This document shows, piece by piece, positions 10,232-18,516 of a DNA stretch of 64,000 bases. Below the pieces are notes generated by a model. The model saw only the letters and a program-made list of their open reading frames with translations, was not told where the DNA came from and made no database searches. The stretch lies in the NCBI GenBank assembly GCA_049318625.1, contig JBMOGA010000001.1:1-64000 (forward strand), read 5' to 3'. The stretch's first letter is position 1; every line of letters starts with the position of its first letter. The position numbers and the translations under genes are program-made. Source of the DNA: JBMOGA01 sp049318625. GTDB taxonomy: Bacteria; Pseudomonadota; Alphaproteobacteria; Rhizobiales; Hyphomicrobiaceae.

Positions 10232-10627
10232 GGTCCGTTCTTTCTCAAAAAATGCGCGCGGCCATGGCCGCCGAGCCGTCGGAAGGACGACGAGGCCGCG
10301 GTTGATGTCTCTAGGACGCCCCGCGTGGCCTGGGCAGTCGGGTGGGAGTTGTTTCAGGGCGCTCAACAGGGGGACGGATTGGGCTTGAAGCCCGACAAAT
10401 CCCTTCACGCGGCCGGAGCGCCGGAAAACGCCCGAAGCGGGCGATGCGGGTCTCTTGACATGTTGCACCGCACAAGTCAACCCCGAACCAAAGGGCCGGC
10501 AGACTTAACCATCACCGGCTGTCCGGCTTGCCAGGCTGGAGATACGGCTTGCAGAAGTCTGATTTTGGTGGCGATAGCAGCGCTTTGGCGATGGCGTCCG
10601 CGCGGCGCGGGCCTGGTGGGGACAGTC
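10232..10627. promoter_or_regulatory. Divergent intergenic region with an imperfect palindrome
   Basis: About 400 bases separate the leftward helicase from the rightward carbamoyltransferase, with no convincing gene. At 10455-10480 lies TTGACATGT, eight bases, ACAAGTCAA: nine-base arms matching at eight positions, each arm carrying a TTGAC(A/T) core. It could be an operator or part of overlapping promoters; I could not place a good -10 at 17 bases on either strand. The rest shows nothing I can name. Confidence 0.3.
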
Positions 10628-12424
10628 GTGAACATTCTTGGCATCGTGACGAAAACGCATGATACCGGCGCCGCCATCCTCCGCGACGGCATGCCGACTG
10701 CCATCATGGAAGAAGAGCGCTTCAATCGCGACAAGCACACCCAGCTGTTTCCCGCGGGGGCCCTGGCAGCGGCGCTGCGCATGTCGCAGTTGGAGATCGC
10801 GGACATCGATGTCGTGACGGCGCCCTGGAACGTCGGGCAGTTGCGCCGGGCGTTCCGAAACATCGTCACCGCCGAACTGCCCGCCAGCCTCAATCTGCTG
10901 CGTCCGGCGGCGCACAGCACGCAGAACAGCGGTATCGTCTTTCTGCGCCAGCGGCTGAAACAGGGAATCCGCAGGGGGCTCGGCGCCGGCCGGTTCCCCG
11001 ACATCGTCGAGGTCGCCCATCACGACGCGCACGCCGCGATCTTTTTCGTCTCGCCGTTCGACGAAGCGGCCGTCCTGGTGATGGATGGTTACGGCGATAC
11101 CAGCGCGACCAGCGCTTACATCGGCCGCGGCACGAACTTGACCCGCCAGTGGAGCGCCGGTTTCTTCGACAGCCTGGGGGCTCTCTACACCAGCATGACG
11201 ATCCACCTCGGCTTCAAGCCGTTCGAGGAAGGAACGGTCATGGCGCTCGCGGCGTGCGGAGGGCCGACGTACAGGGACCGCTTTCGCGATATCGTCGTAT
11301 TGCAGGACGGCGGCCGGTTCACCTTGAACCGCGACTACGTGAGCTTTCATACGCACGGCCTCGTCCGCCCCTTCACGCGCCGTTTTCTCGAAGTGTTCGG
11401 GCCGCCGCGGTTGCCGGGCGAGCCGTTGACCGACCGCCATCGCGACCTCGCCTTCGCCCTTCAGGCCGTGACCGAGGACGCCGTGCTGCACATCGTGCGC
11501 TCGATGGAAGCGGTGACCCCGTCGCGCAACCTCTGCATCAGCGGCGGCGTGGCGCTGAATTGCGTGGCCAATGCCCGGATCCTGCGCGACACGGCGTTCG
11601 AGCGGGTTTGGGTGCCGCCGTGCGCGTCCGACACCGGGGCGCCGCTCGGCAGCGCGCTGTTCCACTGGCACCAGACGCTGGGGAAGCCCCGGCACATGGA
11701 AATGCGCCACGCCTTCTACGGCACGAGCTACACGGACGCGGAGATCACGGCCGCCTTGCAGGCGGCCGGTCTGGCGTTCGTGCACATGCCCGACGGCGAC
11801 CTTTACCGGCGGGTCGCCGGCGACCTCGCCGCCAAACGGGTGGTCGGCTGGTTCCAGGACCGGTTCGAGATGGGGCCGCGTGCGCTCGGCAACCGGTCGA
11901 TCCTGTCCGATCCGCGCGATCTGCAAATCAAGGATATCCTGAACGCCCGCATCAAGCAGCGCGAGGCGTTCCGTCCGTTCGCCCCGGCCGTGCTCGCGGA
12001 ACGGGCGCATGAGTTCTTCGAGATCGAGCAGCCCGATCCGTTCATGACGATGGCGCCGCGGGTGCGTCCCGAGATGGTGCCGGTCATTCCCGCGGCGGTG
12101 CATGTCGACGGCACGGGCCGCATCCAGACCATCGACAAGAGCGCCAATCCGCGGTTCCACGCGCTCATCAGCGCCTTTGCCGAGGTGACCGGCGTGCCCG
12201 TGCTCCTCAACACGAGCTTCAACCGTCAGGAGCCGGTGGTCGCCAGTCCCGAGGACGCGATCTCGTGCTACCTGCGCACGAACATGGACGTCCTGGTGCT
12301 GGGCAATTTCTACGTCACGGACCGCAGCGCCGAGGGCACCCGGAAGGCCGAAGCGGCGCACCGCGCGCGGGTCGAACAAAACGCCAGCGAACGCCGGATC
12401 CTGCGCCAAATGTTGCGCCCGTAA
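10628..12424 (+). CDS. NodU/CmcH-family carbamoyltransferase
   Basis: O-carbamoyltransferase of about 598 aa. Seen: the N-terminal Kae1-like metal/ATP region (KTHDTGAAILRDG near residue 10, AHHDAHAAIFF near 135, VLVMDGYGD near 155), ISGGVALNCVANARIL (about 305), and the C-terminal carbamoyltransferase domain with MGPRALGNRSILSDPR (about 417) and LLNTSFNRQEPVV (about 530). Family members transfer carbamoyl from carbamoyl phosphate, via carbamoyl-adenylate, to hydroxyl groups of Nod factors or antibiotics. The GTG start (VNILGIVTKTHD) is chosen because homology begins there; the frame is open much further upstream without similarity. No glycosyltransferase or biosynthetic cluster is adjacent, so the acceptor is unknown. 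Confidence 0.9.
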   Translation: MNILGIVTKTHDTGAAILRDGMPTAIMEEERFNRDKHTQLFPAGALAAALRMSQLEIADIDVVTAPWNVGQLRRAFRNIVTAELPASLNLLRPAAHSTQNSGIVFLRQRLKQGIRRGLGAGRFPDIVEVAHHDAHAAIFFVSPFDEAAVLVMDGYGDTSATSAYIGRGTNLTRQWSAGFFDSLGALYTSMTIHLGFKPFEEGTVMALAACGGPTYRDRFRDIVVLQDGGRFTLNRDYVSFHTHGLVRPFTRRFLEVFGPPRLPGEPLTDRHRDLAFALQAVTEDAVLHIVRSMEAVTPSRNLCISGGVALNCVANARILRDTAFERVWVPPCASDTGAPLGSALFHWHQTLGKPRHMEMRHAFYGTSYTDAEITAALQAAGLAFVHMPDGDLYRRVAGDLAAKRVVGWFQDRFEMGPRALGNRSILSDPRDLQIKDILNARIKQREAFRPFAPAVLAERAHEFFEIEQPDPFMTMAPRVRPEMVPVIPAAVHVDGTGRIQTIDKSANPRFHALISAFAEVTGVPVLLNTSFNRQEPVVASPEDAISCYLRTNMDVLVLGNFYVTDRSAEGTRKAEAAHRARVEQNASERRILRQMLRP

Positions 12425-12612
12425 GACGCCCGCCATGTTATTCGGCATGGCAGCGTCCGCGGTTTGACAAAGCCTCGTCCGCATGCCAGCGTCAATTTGT
12501 CTGAAACGAGGGGGGTGAAGGGGTTCTCGAGCCTCATCATTTCTGACGCCGACAAAAAAATTCGATTGTGGAAATGGCGCGCACCCGTAGCGCGCCCCTG
12601 GGAGGACGTTCG

Positions 12613-13656
12613 ATGGCCTTGAAACCCTGGCTCGCCGCCGGTGCGGCGGCTCTTGTCGCTCTTTCGTCACCGGTATTCGCTCAAGACAAGAAGGTGCGCG
12701 TCCAGATGGGCGGCGCATTCCCCTCGACGACCGCCATTCTCGGCCCAGCGCAGCAGCGTACCGTCGACCTCATCAAGGGGGTCTCTGGCGGTTCGGTCGA
12801 CATCCGCTTCTTCGAGCCGGGCGCTCTCGTACCGGCCGGTCAGTACTTCGACGCGGTTTCCAGCGGCTCTCTCGATGCGGCCTGGACCGTCACCGGGTTC
12901 TTCACCGGCAAGGACATCGCCTTCGCGATGTTCGCCAGCGTTCCGTTCGGGCCCGAGGCCGGCGAATACCTAGCGTGGATGAAGTTCGGTGGCGGCGAGA
13001 AGCTGTTCAAAGAACTGCACGCCAAGTTCAACATCGAGCCGGTTCTCTGCGGCATCATTGCGCCGGAAGCGTCGGGCTGGTTCCGGAAAGAAATCAAGTC
13101 GTTGGACGATCTCAAGGGCCTGAAGATGCGCTTCTTCGGTCTCGGCGCCAACGTCATGCAGAAGCTGGGCGTCGCGACCCAGTTGCTGCAAGCGGGTGAA
13201 ATCTTCCAGGCGCTGCAGCTCGGCACCATCGACGCCACCGAGTTCTCGATGCCGGCGATGGACCTGACGCTCGGCTTCCATCAGGTCGCCAAGCACTACT
13301 ACTTCCCGGGCTGGCACCAGATGTCGACCTTCAACGTGCTCTACTTCTCCAAGGCGAAGTGGGCCGAGTTCTCCGACACCCAGAAGATCCAGATCCAGAC
13401 CGCCTGCGAAGCGCAGATGATGTGGCAGCTTGCCGAAGGTGAGGCCAAGCAGTCCGCCGCCATCCGGGAGATCCAGGGCAAGGGCGTGACCGTCCACACT
13501 TGGTCGAAGGAGATCCTGAGCGCTCTCGAGAAGACCTGGAACGAAGTCGCCAAGGAACAGACCGAGAATAGCCCGGAATTCGCCAAGGCCTGGGACAGCT
13601 ATTCGAAGTTCCGCGCGGACTACAAGCTCTGGCGGAGCCTCGGCTATCTGCAGTAG
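12613..13656 (+). CDS. dctP: TRAP transporter substrate-binding protein
   Basis: Periplasmic solute receptor of 347 aa. A classical signal peptide (MALKPWLAAGAAALVALSSP, cleavage after VFAQ) is followed by the DctP fold, including the conserved stretch DLKGLKMRFFGLGANV (about 170-185) that normally holds the substrate-carboxylate Arg (R in KMRF). The start ATG at 12613 has GGGAGGAC upstream; an in-frame ATG at 12568 would spoil the signal peptide. First gene of a dctP-dctQ-dctM operon for Na+- or proton-driven uptake of an organic acid or related solute. Two hairpins separate it from dctQ, which would allow receptor mRNA to exceed permease mRNA. Confidence 0.93.
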   Translation: MALKPWLAAGAAALVALSSPVFAQDKKVRVQMGGAFPSTTAILGPAQQRTVDLIKGVSGGSVDIRFFEPGALVPAGQYFDAVSSGSLDAAWTVTGFFTGKDIAFAMFASVPFGPEAGEYLAWMKFGGGEKLFKELHAKFNIEPVLCGIIAPEASGWFRKEIKSLDDLKGLKMRFFGLGANVMQKLGVATQLLQAGEIFQALQLGTIDATEFSMPAMDLTLGFHQVAKHYYFPGWHQMSTFNVLYFSKAKWAEFSDTQKIQIQTACEAQMMWQLAEGEAKQSAAIREIQGKGVTVHTWSKEILSALEKTWNEVAKEQTENSPEFAKAWDSYSKFRADYKLWRSLGYLQ

Positions 13657-13662
13657 TCTGCC

Positions 13663-13688
13663 AAGGGGACGGCCTTCGCCGTCCCCTT
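13663..13688 (+). terminator. Intercistronic hairpin after dctP
   Basis: An 11-bp perfect inverted repeat, AAGGGGACGGC / GCCGTCCCCTT, with a CTTC tetraloop, starting seven bases after the dctP stop. No T-run follows directly. Probably an mRNA 3'-end protector or partial terminator inside the TRAP operon. Confidence 0.6.
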
Positions 13689-13722
13689 ACTCTATGAGCC
13701 CGACACCCGACGCGATGAGGAC

Positions 13723-13758
13723 GGCGGCAGCGCCATCTGAGCTGGCCGCCGCCTTTTT
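13723..13758 (+). terminator. Rho-independent-type attenuator before dctQ
   Basis: Stem GGCGGC(AGC) / (GCT)G-GCCGCC with one bulge, then GCC and five T residues (13754-13758). It lies 30 bases before the dctQ start. The T-run makes it a better terminator candidate than the hairpin just upstream; read-through would give lower permease expression. Confidence 0.6.
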
Positions 13759-13788
13759 GTATATTCTGCTGCAAGAGAGACGTCGCCG

Positions 13789-14349
13789 ATGAAAGCGCTC
13801 ATCAGTCTATCCGATGGAATCAAGAAGTTTCTCGAGGTGCTCGCGTTCGCGTCGGGCTGGCTGCTGATTGTGCTGATGTGCGTGACTTGCACGGACATCA
13901 TCGGACGAAAATTCGGCTTACCGATACCGCTGACGAAGTTCCAGGAACTCGAGTGGCACTTGCACGCGGCCGTCTTCTCCATGTGGATGGGCTATAACTA
14001 CACCATCAATGCTCATCCCAGGGTCGACTCCTATACGGAGACGCTCGGCTTCCGGACAAAAGCCTGGATCGAGTTCCTGGGTTGCGCCCTGTTCGCCATC
14101 CCCTTCATGGTCGTGCTGGTCTATTACGGCTGGCACTTCTTCTGGAGTTCCTTCCTGCAGAACGAACGCTCGGAAAATGCCGTCGGGCTCGACGCCCGAT
14201 GGATTATCAAGGGCGTCTTCTACGTGGGCTTGTGGCTGGTCCTGCTCGGCGTCATCAGCGTCTTCATGCGGCTGTGCGCGGTTCTTTTCGGCAATATGTC
14301 GGGAGAAGACGCGAAGCTCGATATCGGCCATTCCGAATTGGAAGTCTGA
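13789..14349 (+). CDS. dctQ: TRAP transporter small permease
   Basis: DctQ-type small membrane subunit, 186 aa, with four predicted membrane segments; the first is FASGWLLIVLMCVTCTDIIG near residue 25. The motif after it, QELEWHLHAAVFSMWMG (about 55-70), matches the family pattern of E-x-E/S followed by a W-rich helix. It pairs with DctM in the inner membrane. ATG at 13789, with AGAGAC upstream. The stop is 12 bases before dctM, so the two are translationally close. Confidence 0.9.
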   Translation: MKALISLSDGIKKFLEVLAFASGWLLIVLMCVTCTDIIGRKFGLPIPLTKFQELEWHLHAAVFSMWMGYNYTINAHPRVDSYTETLGFRTKAWIEFLGCALFAIPFMVVLVYYGWHFFWSSFLQNERSENAVGLDARWIIKGVFYVGLWLVLLGVISVFMRLCAVLFGNMSGEDAKLDIGHSELEV

Positions 14350-14361
14350 CGGGGAACTCTC

Positions 14362-15744
14362 ATGCTGGACTGGTTCATCGACAATCTTGCGCTGATCATG
14401 TTCGGCGTCATGTTCGCGATCATTTTCTGCGGCTACCCCGTGGCTTTCGTGATGGGGGGCACCGGTCTGATCTTCGGTGTGCTCGGGTGGCTGCTCGGCG
14501 TCTTTCCGATACAGAACATTTCCAACGTGCTGCTCAGAATGTGGGGCGGGGTGGCCGTCGACCCCGTTCTCGTCTCGATCCCGATGTTCATCTTCATGGG
14601 CGCGATCCTGGAGCGATCCGGCTCGGCGAAGGACATGCTGCTCGCGACCGAGTTGATGCTGAAGCGCGTCCCCGGTGGCCTCGCCATCGCGGTGATGGTG
14701 ATGGGCACGATCCTCGCGGCGCCAATCGGCGTGGTCGGCGCGGCCGTCGTGCTGCTTTCGCTGATCGCGCTGCCGCAGATGATGAACGCGGGCTATGACA
14801 AGCAGCTTGCCGTCGGGACGATCGCGTCGGCCGGCACCCTCGGCATTCTCATTCCGCCGGCGATCATGCTGGTGGTGATGGCCGAGATGCTCAATACGTC
14901 CGCCGGTGCCCTGTTCGCCGCCGCGACGATGCCGGGCTTCCTGCTCTCGGGTCTCTACCTCTGCTACATCTTCTTCGTTGCGATCCGGAGTCCACACAAG
15001 GCGCCCCGCGTCGATGTGAGCGCCGAATTGAAGACGCCCGGCGAGTTCTGGATGATCATGCTCAAGGGCTGGTTCCCGATGACCGCCCTGATGGTCGTCG
15101 TGCTCGGCTCGATCTTTGCCGGCTGGGCCACCGCCACGGAAAGCGCGGGCGTCGGTGTGCTCGGCTCGTTCCTGATCGCCGCGGTGAACGGCCGCTTCAA
15201 TCTCAAGATGGTCAACGATTCGGTCCGCTCGGCGTGCCGCGCCAATGCCATGGTCTTTCTCATCTTCCTCGGCGCGACCTGCTTCTCGTATGTGTTCCGG
15301 GCGCTGGGTGGCGACGACCTGATGCTCTCGACGCTCAAGTCGCTCGGGGTCGACACCAAGTGGGAGATGCTGGCCTTCCTGATGGTGCTGATCTTCCTGC
15401 TCGGCTTCCCGTTCGAGTGGATCGAGATCTGCCTGATCGTGCTGCCGGTGTTCGGGCCGATCCTGCTCAAATTCGACTTTTCGGATCATCTCGGCGACAA
15501 GTCTTACCTGATGCCGTGGTTCGGCACGCTGGTGGCGGTCAACCTTCAGACATCATTCATGACGCCACCATTCGGGGCCACACTCTTCTATATGAAGGGC
15601 ACGGTCCCTCGAGATATCTCGATGTCCGACATCTACAAGGGCATGTATCCGTTCGTCGCCCTGCAGGTCATCGGTCTGCTGCTGTGCATCGCGTTCCCCG
15701 AGATCGTGCTCTGGCTACCGAAAGTGGCCGGTCTGCTCGATTGA
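14362..15744 (+). CDS. dctM: TRAP transporter large permease
   Basis: DctM-type large membrane subunit, 460 aa, with about twelve predicted membrane segments and family motifs such as PVAFVMGGTGLIFG (near residue 30), SIPMFIFMGAILERSG (about 75) and GTLGILIPPAIMLVVMAEM (about 157). It forms the transport channel with DctQ and accepts substrate from the periplasmic receptor encoded upstream. ATG preceded by GGGGAAC. The operon ends after this gene in two strong hairpins. The substrate is not defined by the sequence. Confidence 0.95.
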   Translation: MLDWFIDNLALIMFGVMFAIIFCGYPVAFVMGGTGLIFGVLGWLLGVFPIQNISNVLLRMWGGVAVDPVLVSIPMFIFMGAILERSGSAKDMLLATELMLKRVPGGLAIAVMVMGTILAAPIGVVGAAVVLLSLIALPQMMNAGYDKQLAVGTIASAGTLGILIPPAIMLVVMAEMLNTSAGALFAAATMPGFLLSGLYLCYIFFVAIRSPHKAPRVDVSAELKTPGEFWMIMLKGWFPMTALMVVVLGSIFAGWATATESAGVGVLGSFLIAAVNGRFNLKMVNDSVRSACRANAMVFLIFLGATCFSYVFRALGGDDLMLSTLKSLGVDTKWEMLAFLMVLIFLLGFPFEWIEICLIVLPVFGPILLKFDFSDHLGDKSYLMPWFGTLVAVNLQTSFMTPPFGATLFYMKGTVPRDISMSDIYKGMYPFVALQVIGLLLCIAFPEIVLWLPKVAGLLD

Positions 15745-15751
15745 CGCGGCC

Positions 15752-15811
15752 GGGGCGGGTAAAGCCACCCGCCCCCGCGATCGTCACGAAGCCCGCTCGT
15801 GACGATCGCGG
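15752..15811 (+). terminator. Double hairpin at the end of the TRAP operon
   Basis: First stem GGGGCGGGT / ACCCGCCCC (15752-15775, six-base loop), seven bases after the dctM stop. Second stem CCGCGATCGTCACGA / TCGTGACGATCGCGG (15775-15811), a perfect 15-bp repeat with a seven-base loop. There is no T-run. Such pairs usually end or protect operon transcripts; the second palindrome is also long enough to bind a dimeric protein. Confidence 0.6.
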
Positions 15812-15982
15812 CGTTCGGCAATGGGCCAGGGTGCGGCGGCGGTGCGCTAACGCTGTCGCCGCAATTTCATCATGGGCCTCTAACAGTCTGATGCGATCGG
15901 TGGCATGCAAGTCATGTCCCGGCCACGAGCGGCCGGGCTACGGTCGGCCGTCGGCGTTCGTTGGTGTGCGTGGGAGGATCTC

Positions 15983-16630
15983 GTGTCGGCAGGCAACAGA
16001 ACCATCGTGGTCCGCGAGGACACGGTCATCAAGGGTCAGATTCGGAACTGCCGGGTGATCGAGATCTTCGGGCTGGTCGAGGGGGAACTGTCGTCCGAGA
16101 CGGTGATCGTGCATCCGGGCGGACGCTTCAATGGCGTCGCCAAGGTGCTCGATGCCGATGTCCGCGGCCAACTCGAAGGGCGCATCGCCATCAAGAACCT
16201 CATGCACATCGCGGCCAACGGCTCGGTGATCGGCAACGTCCAGTACGGCCGCCTGTCGGTCGAACCGGGCGGGCTGTTGAGCGCCGAGGTGCGTAACGTT
16301 CCGCCCGAGATATTCGGCGACCTGACCGTCGAGGTGGCCCAGGGCCGTTCGGTTTTGATCACCACCGACGATCTCAACGGCTTCGACGCAGACGGCAGCG
16401 CCGACGCGCTGGTCTACTCCGTGGTCGGCGTGACCAACGGCTACATCACGCTCGGCGGGGCGGCCGTACCGTCCAACTCCTTCTCGCAGCGTGATCTGGA
16501 AGGGGGCCGGGTCGCCTTCGTCCACGACGGCTCGGCGAACCGGCGTGCCTCCTTCGACGTGGTTCTGACCGACGCCGACGGCGCCACATCGGGCGCTCCC
16601 CGCACGGTTGCCGTCATGGTCGGCGGCTGA
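15983..16630 (+). CDS. Bactofilin fused to a cadherin-like domain
   Basis: A 215-aa two-domain protein. Residues about 5-115 are a bactofilin (polymer-forming cytoskeletal) domain, a right-handed beta helix with short Gly/Val repeats such as EDTVIKGQIRNC, IFGLVEGEL, HPGGRFNGV and AANGSVIGNVQYGRL. Residues about 117-215 resemble a CSPG/cadherin-like repeat of extracellular proteins: LVYSVVGVTNGYITL, then SFSQRDLEGGRVAFVHDGS, ending DVVLTDADGATSG. The GTG start has GGGAGGA seven bases upstream. There is no signal peptide, so a normally extracellular domain is joined to a cytoplasmic filament domain. It may scaffold envelope enzymes, but that is inference. No M23 peptidase gene, a common bactofilin partner, is adjacent. 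Confidence 0.8.
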   Translation: MSAGNRTIVVREDTVIKGQIRNCRVIEIFGLVEGELSSETVIVHPGGRFNGVAKVLDADVRGQLEGRIAIKNLMHIAANGSVIGNVQYGRLSVEPGGLLSAEVRNVPPEIFGDLTVEVAQGRSVLITTDDLNGFDADGSADALVYSVVGVTNGYITLGGAAVPSNSFSQRDLEGGRVAFVHDGSANRRASFDVVLTDADGATSGAPRTVAVMVGG

Positions 16631-16891
16631 CACGCGCGTCGCGTTGCAGGTCGATCGATCGGTGACGGCCGGCGTGTCCGGCGTGTGCGCCCGATCACGC
16701 GTTGTTCCGACACCGTCCGCAATCGGCGGCCCGGAGGTGGGAGTCGGACAATCACCACGCGGTCGGCGGTCTCAATCGCTTGCCAGAGCGCGCGTCACCG
16801 ATTATCTGCCTGGAGTCATTATCGGATCTGCGGCTGTGGATCCATTCGGCGCGTCGTGTGGGGCGACCAGGCCCCGGAGGCTCGGTTTGCA

Positions 16892-18478
16892 ATGTCGCGT
16901 TCGTTCAATCCGGCCGATGCCGACAAAACCCTGTTCGCGGCCCTTCTCGATGCCGCCCGCACCTACGGGCGGCGGCGGCCGATCCTCGAGGACGCCGACC
17001 GCAAGCCCCTGAGCTATGGGCAGATCATCCTCGGCGCGCTGGTGCTCGGCCGCAAGCTGCTGGCGTCCACCCGGCGCGGCGAAGCGGTCGGCATCCTGCT
17101 GCCGAACACCGCCGGCGTGGTGTTGACGCTGTTCGCGCTCAACGCCTACGGCCGGGTCGCGGCGATGCTGAATTTCACGGCTGGGCCGCGCAATCTGCGC
17201 TCGGCCCTCGAGACGGCCCAGGTGCGCACGGTGCTGACCTCGCGGCGCTTCATCGAGGCCGCCAAACTCGATGATGCGGTGGCGCAGATGGCCGAGACGA
17301 CCACCGCCGACGGCGCGAAGGTGTCGATCGTCTATCTCGAGGACGTGCGCAAATCGATCGGGCCGCTCGACAAGGTGGCCGGCGTACTGTCGAGCCTCGC
17401 GGCGCGGCTGGTTCATCGCCGCCATGCTCTGCCGGCCGCCGCACCCGCCGTCATCCTGTTCACGTCCGGCACCGAAGGCCAGCCCAAGGGCGTGGTGCTG
17501 TCGAACCGCAATCTGGTCGCCAATGCGGTGCAGGTCGACGTGTTCGCCCAGACCATGCTGACCAAGGACGACATCTTCTTCAACCCGTTGCCGCTGTTCC
17601 ATTCGTTCGGCCTTTCGGCCGGCATGCTGACGCCGCTGCTGAACGGCATGAAGGCCGTGCTGTATCCAAGCCCGCTGCACTACAAGCAGGTGCCGGCGCT
17701 GATCGGCGCCACCCGGTCGACCATCGTGCTGTCGACCGATACTTTCCTCGGCGGCTATGCGCGGGCGGCCGAACGCGACGACCTGAACAGTGTCCGCTTC
17801 GTCGTCGCCGGCGCCGAACGGCTCAAAGAGCAGACCCGGCAGATGTGGGCCAAGTTCGGAACCGTGCTGCTCGAGGGCTACGGCGTCACCGAATGCGCGC
17901 CGGTGATCTCGTTCAACCTGCCGGAGTCCAATACACCGGGCACGGTCGGACGGCTGCTGCCCGGCATCGAGGCGCGGCTCGAGCCGGTGCCCGGCATCGC
18001 CGAGGGCGGGCGGCTGTTCGTGCGCGGGCCGAACGTGATGGAGGGGTATCTTCTGCACGCCGCGCCCGGCGTGCTGGTGCCGACCAAGGACGGCTGGCAC
18101 GACACCGGCGACATCGTCACGCTCGACGACGCGGGCTTTCTTTCCATCAAGGGCCGGGCCAAGCGGTTCGCCAAGATCGGCGGCGAGATGATCTCGCTGG
18201 CGGCCGTCGAGACGATGATTACCGGGCTGTGGCCCGAGCACAATCACGTCATCGTCAACATCCCCGACCCGCGCAAGGGCGAGCAACTCGTGCTGGTCAC
18301 CGAAAAGCCGGACGCCGACAAGGGAACCCTCGTGCAGGCGGCGCAATCCGCCGGGTTCCCGGAGTTGTGGATCCCGCGCGCGCTGCTGGTGGTCGAGGCG
18401 ATCCCGGTGCTGGGCTCCGGCAAGACCGATTTCGGCGCCACCCTTTCCCTCGTCGAGAAAACCCGCCCGCTGCTGTAG
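16892..18478 (+). CDS. Acyl-ACP/acyl-CoA synthetase, Aas ligase-domain type
   Basis: AMP-forming acyl ligase of 528 aa. Seen: the P-loop-like TSGTEGQPKGVV (about 191), PLPLFHSFGLSAGM (about 233), LEGYGVTECAPV (about 327), HDTGDIV (about 403) and GRAKRFAKIGGEM (about 422). It closely resembles the ligase half of Aas (2-acylglycerophosphoethanolamine acyltransferase / acyl-ACP synthetase), but the PlsC acyltransferase half is missing. Role: activating fatty acids, probably for lipid recycling or modification. ATG at 16892, with GGAGG 12 bases upstream. An MFS gene follows after 38 bases. Confidence 0.9.
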   Translation: MSRSFNPADADKTLFAALLDAARTYGRRRPILEDADRKPLSYGQIILGALVLGRKLLASTRRGEAVGILLPNTAGVVLTLFALNAYGRVAAMLNFTAGPRNLRSALETAQVRTVLTSRRFIEAAKLDDAVAQMAETTTADGAKVSIVYLEDVRKSIGPLDKVAGVLSSLAARLVHRRHALPAAAPAVILFTSGTEGQPKGVVLSNRNLVANAVQVDVFAQTMLTKDDIFFNPLPLFHSFGLSAGMLTPLLNGMKAVLYPSPLHYKQVPALIGATRSTIVLSTDTFLGGYARAAERDDLNSVRFVVAGAERLKEQTRQMWAKFGTVLLEGYGVTECAPVISFNLPESNTPGTVGRLLPGIEARLEPVPGIAEGGRLFVRGPNVMEGYLLHAAPGVLVPTKDGWHDTGDIVTLDDAGFLSIKGRAKRFAKIGGEMISLAAVETMITGLWPEHNHVIVNIPDPRKGEQLVLVTEKPDADKGTLVQAAQSAGFPELWIPRALLVVEAIPVLGSGKTDFGATLSLVEKTRPLL

Positions 18479-18516
18479 CATCGCATCCTCGGCTTCGAGT
18501 GCAGACGGCGGACCCC

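Noticed and set aside
8555..10627. A 691-codon N-terminal extension of the carbamoyltransferase frame
   Set aside because: It runs antisense through the DEAD-box helicase and has no similarity to the family; the GTG at 10628 opens directly into the conserved domain.
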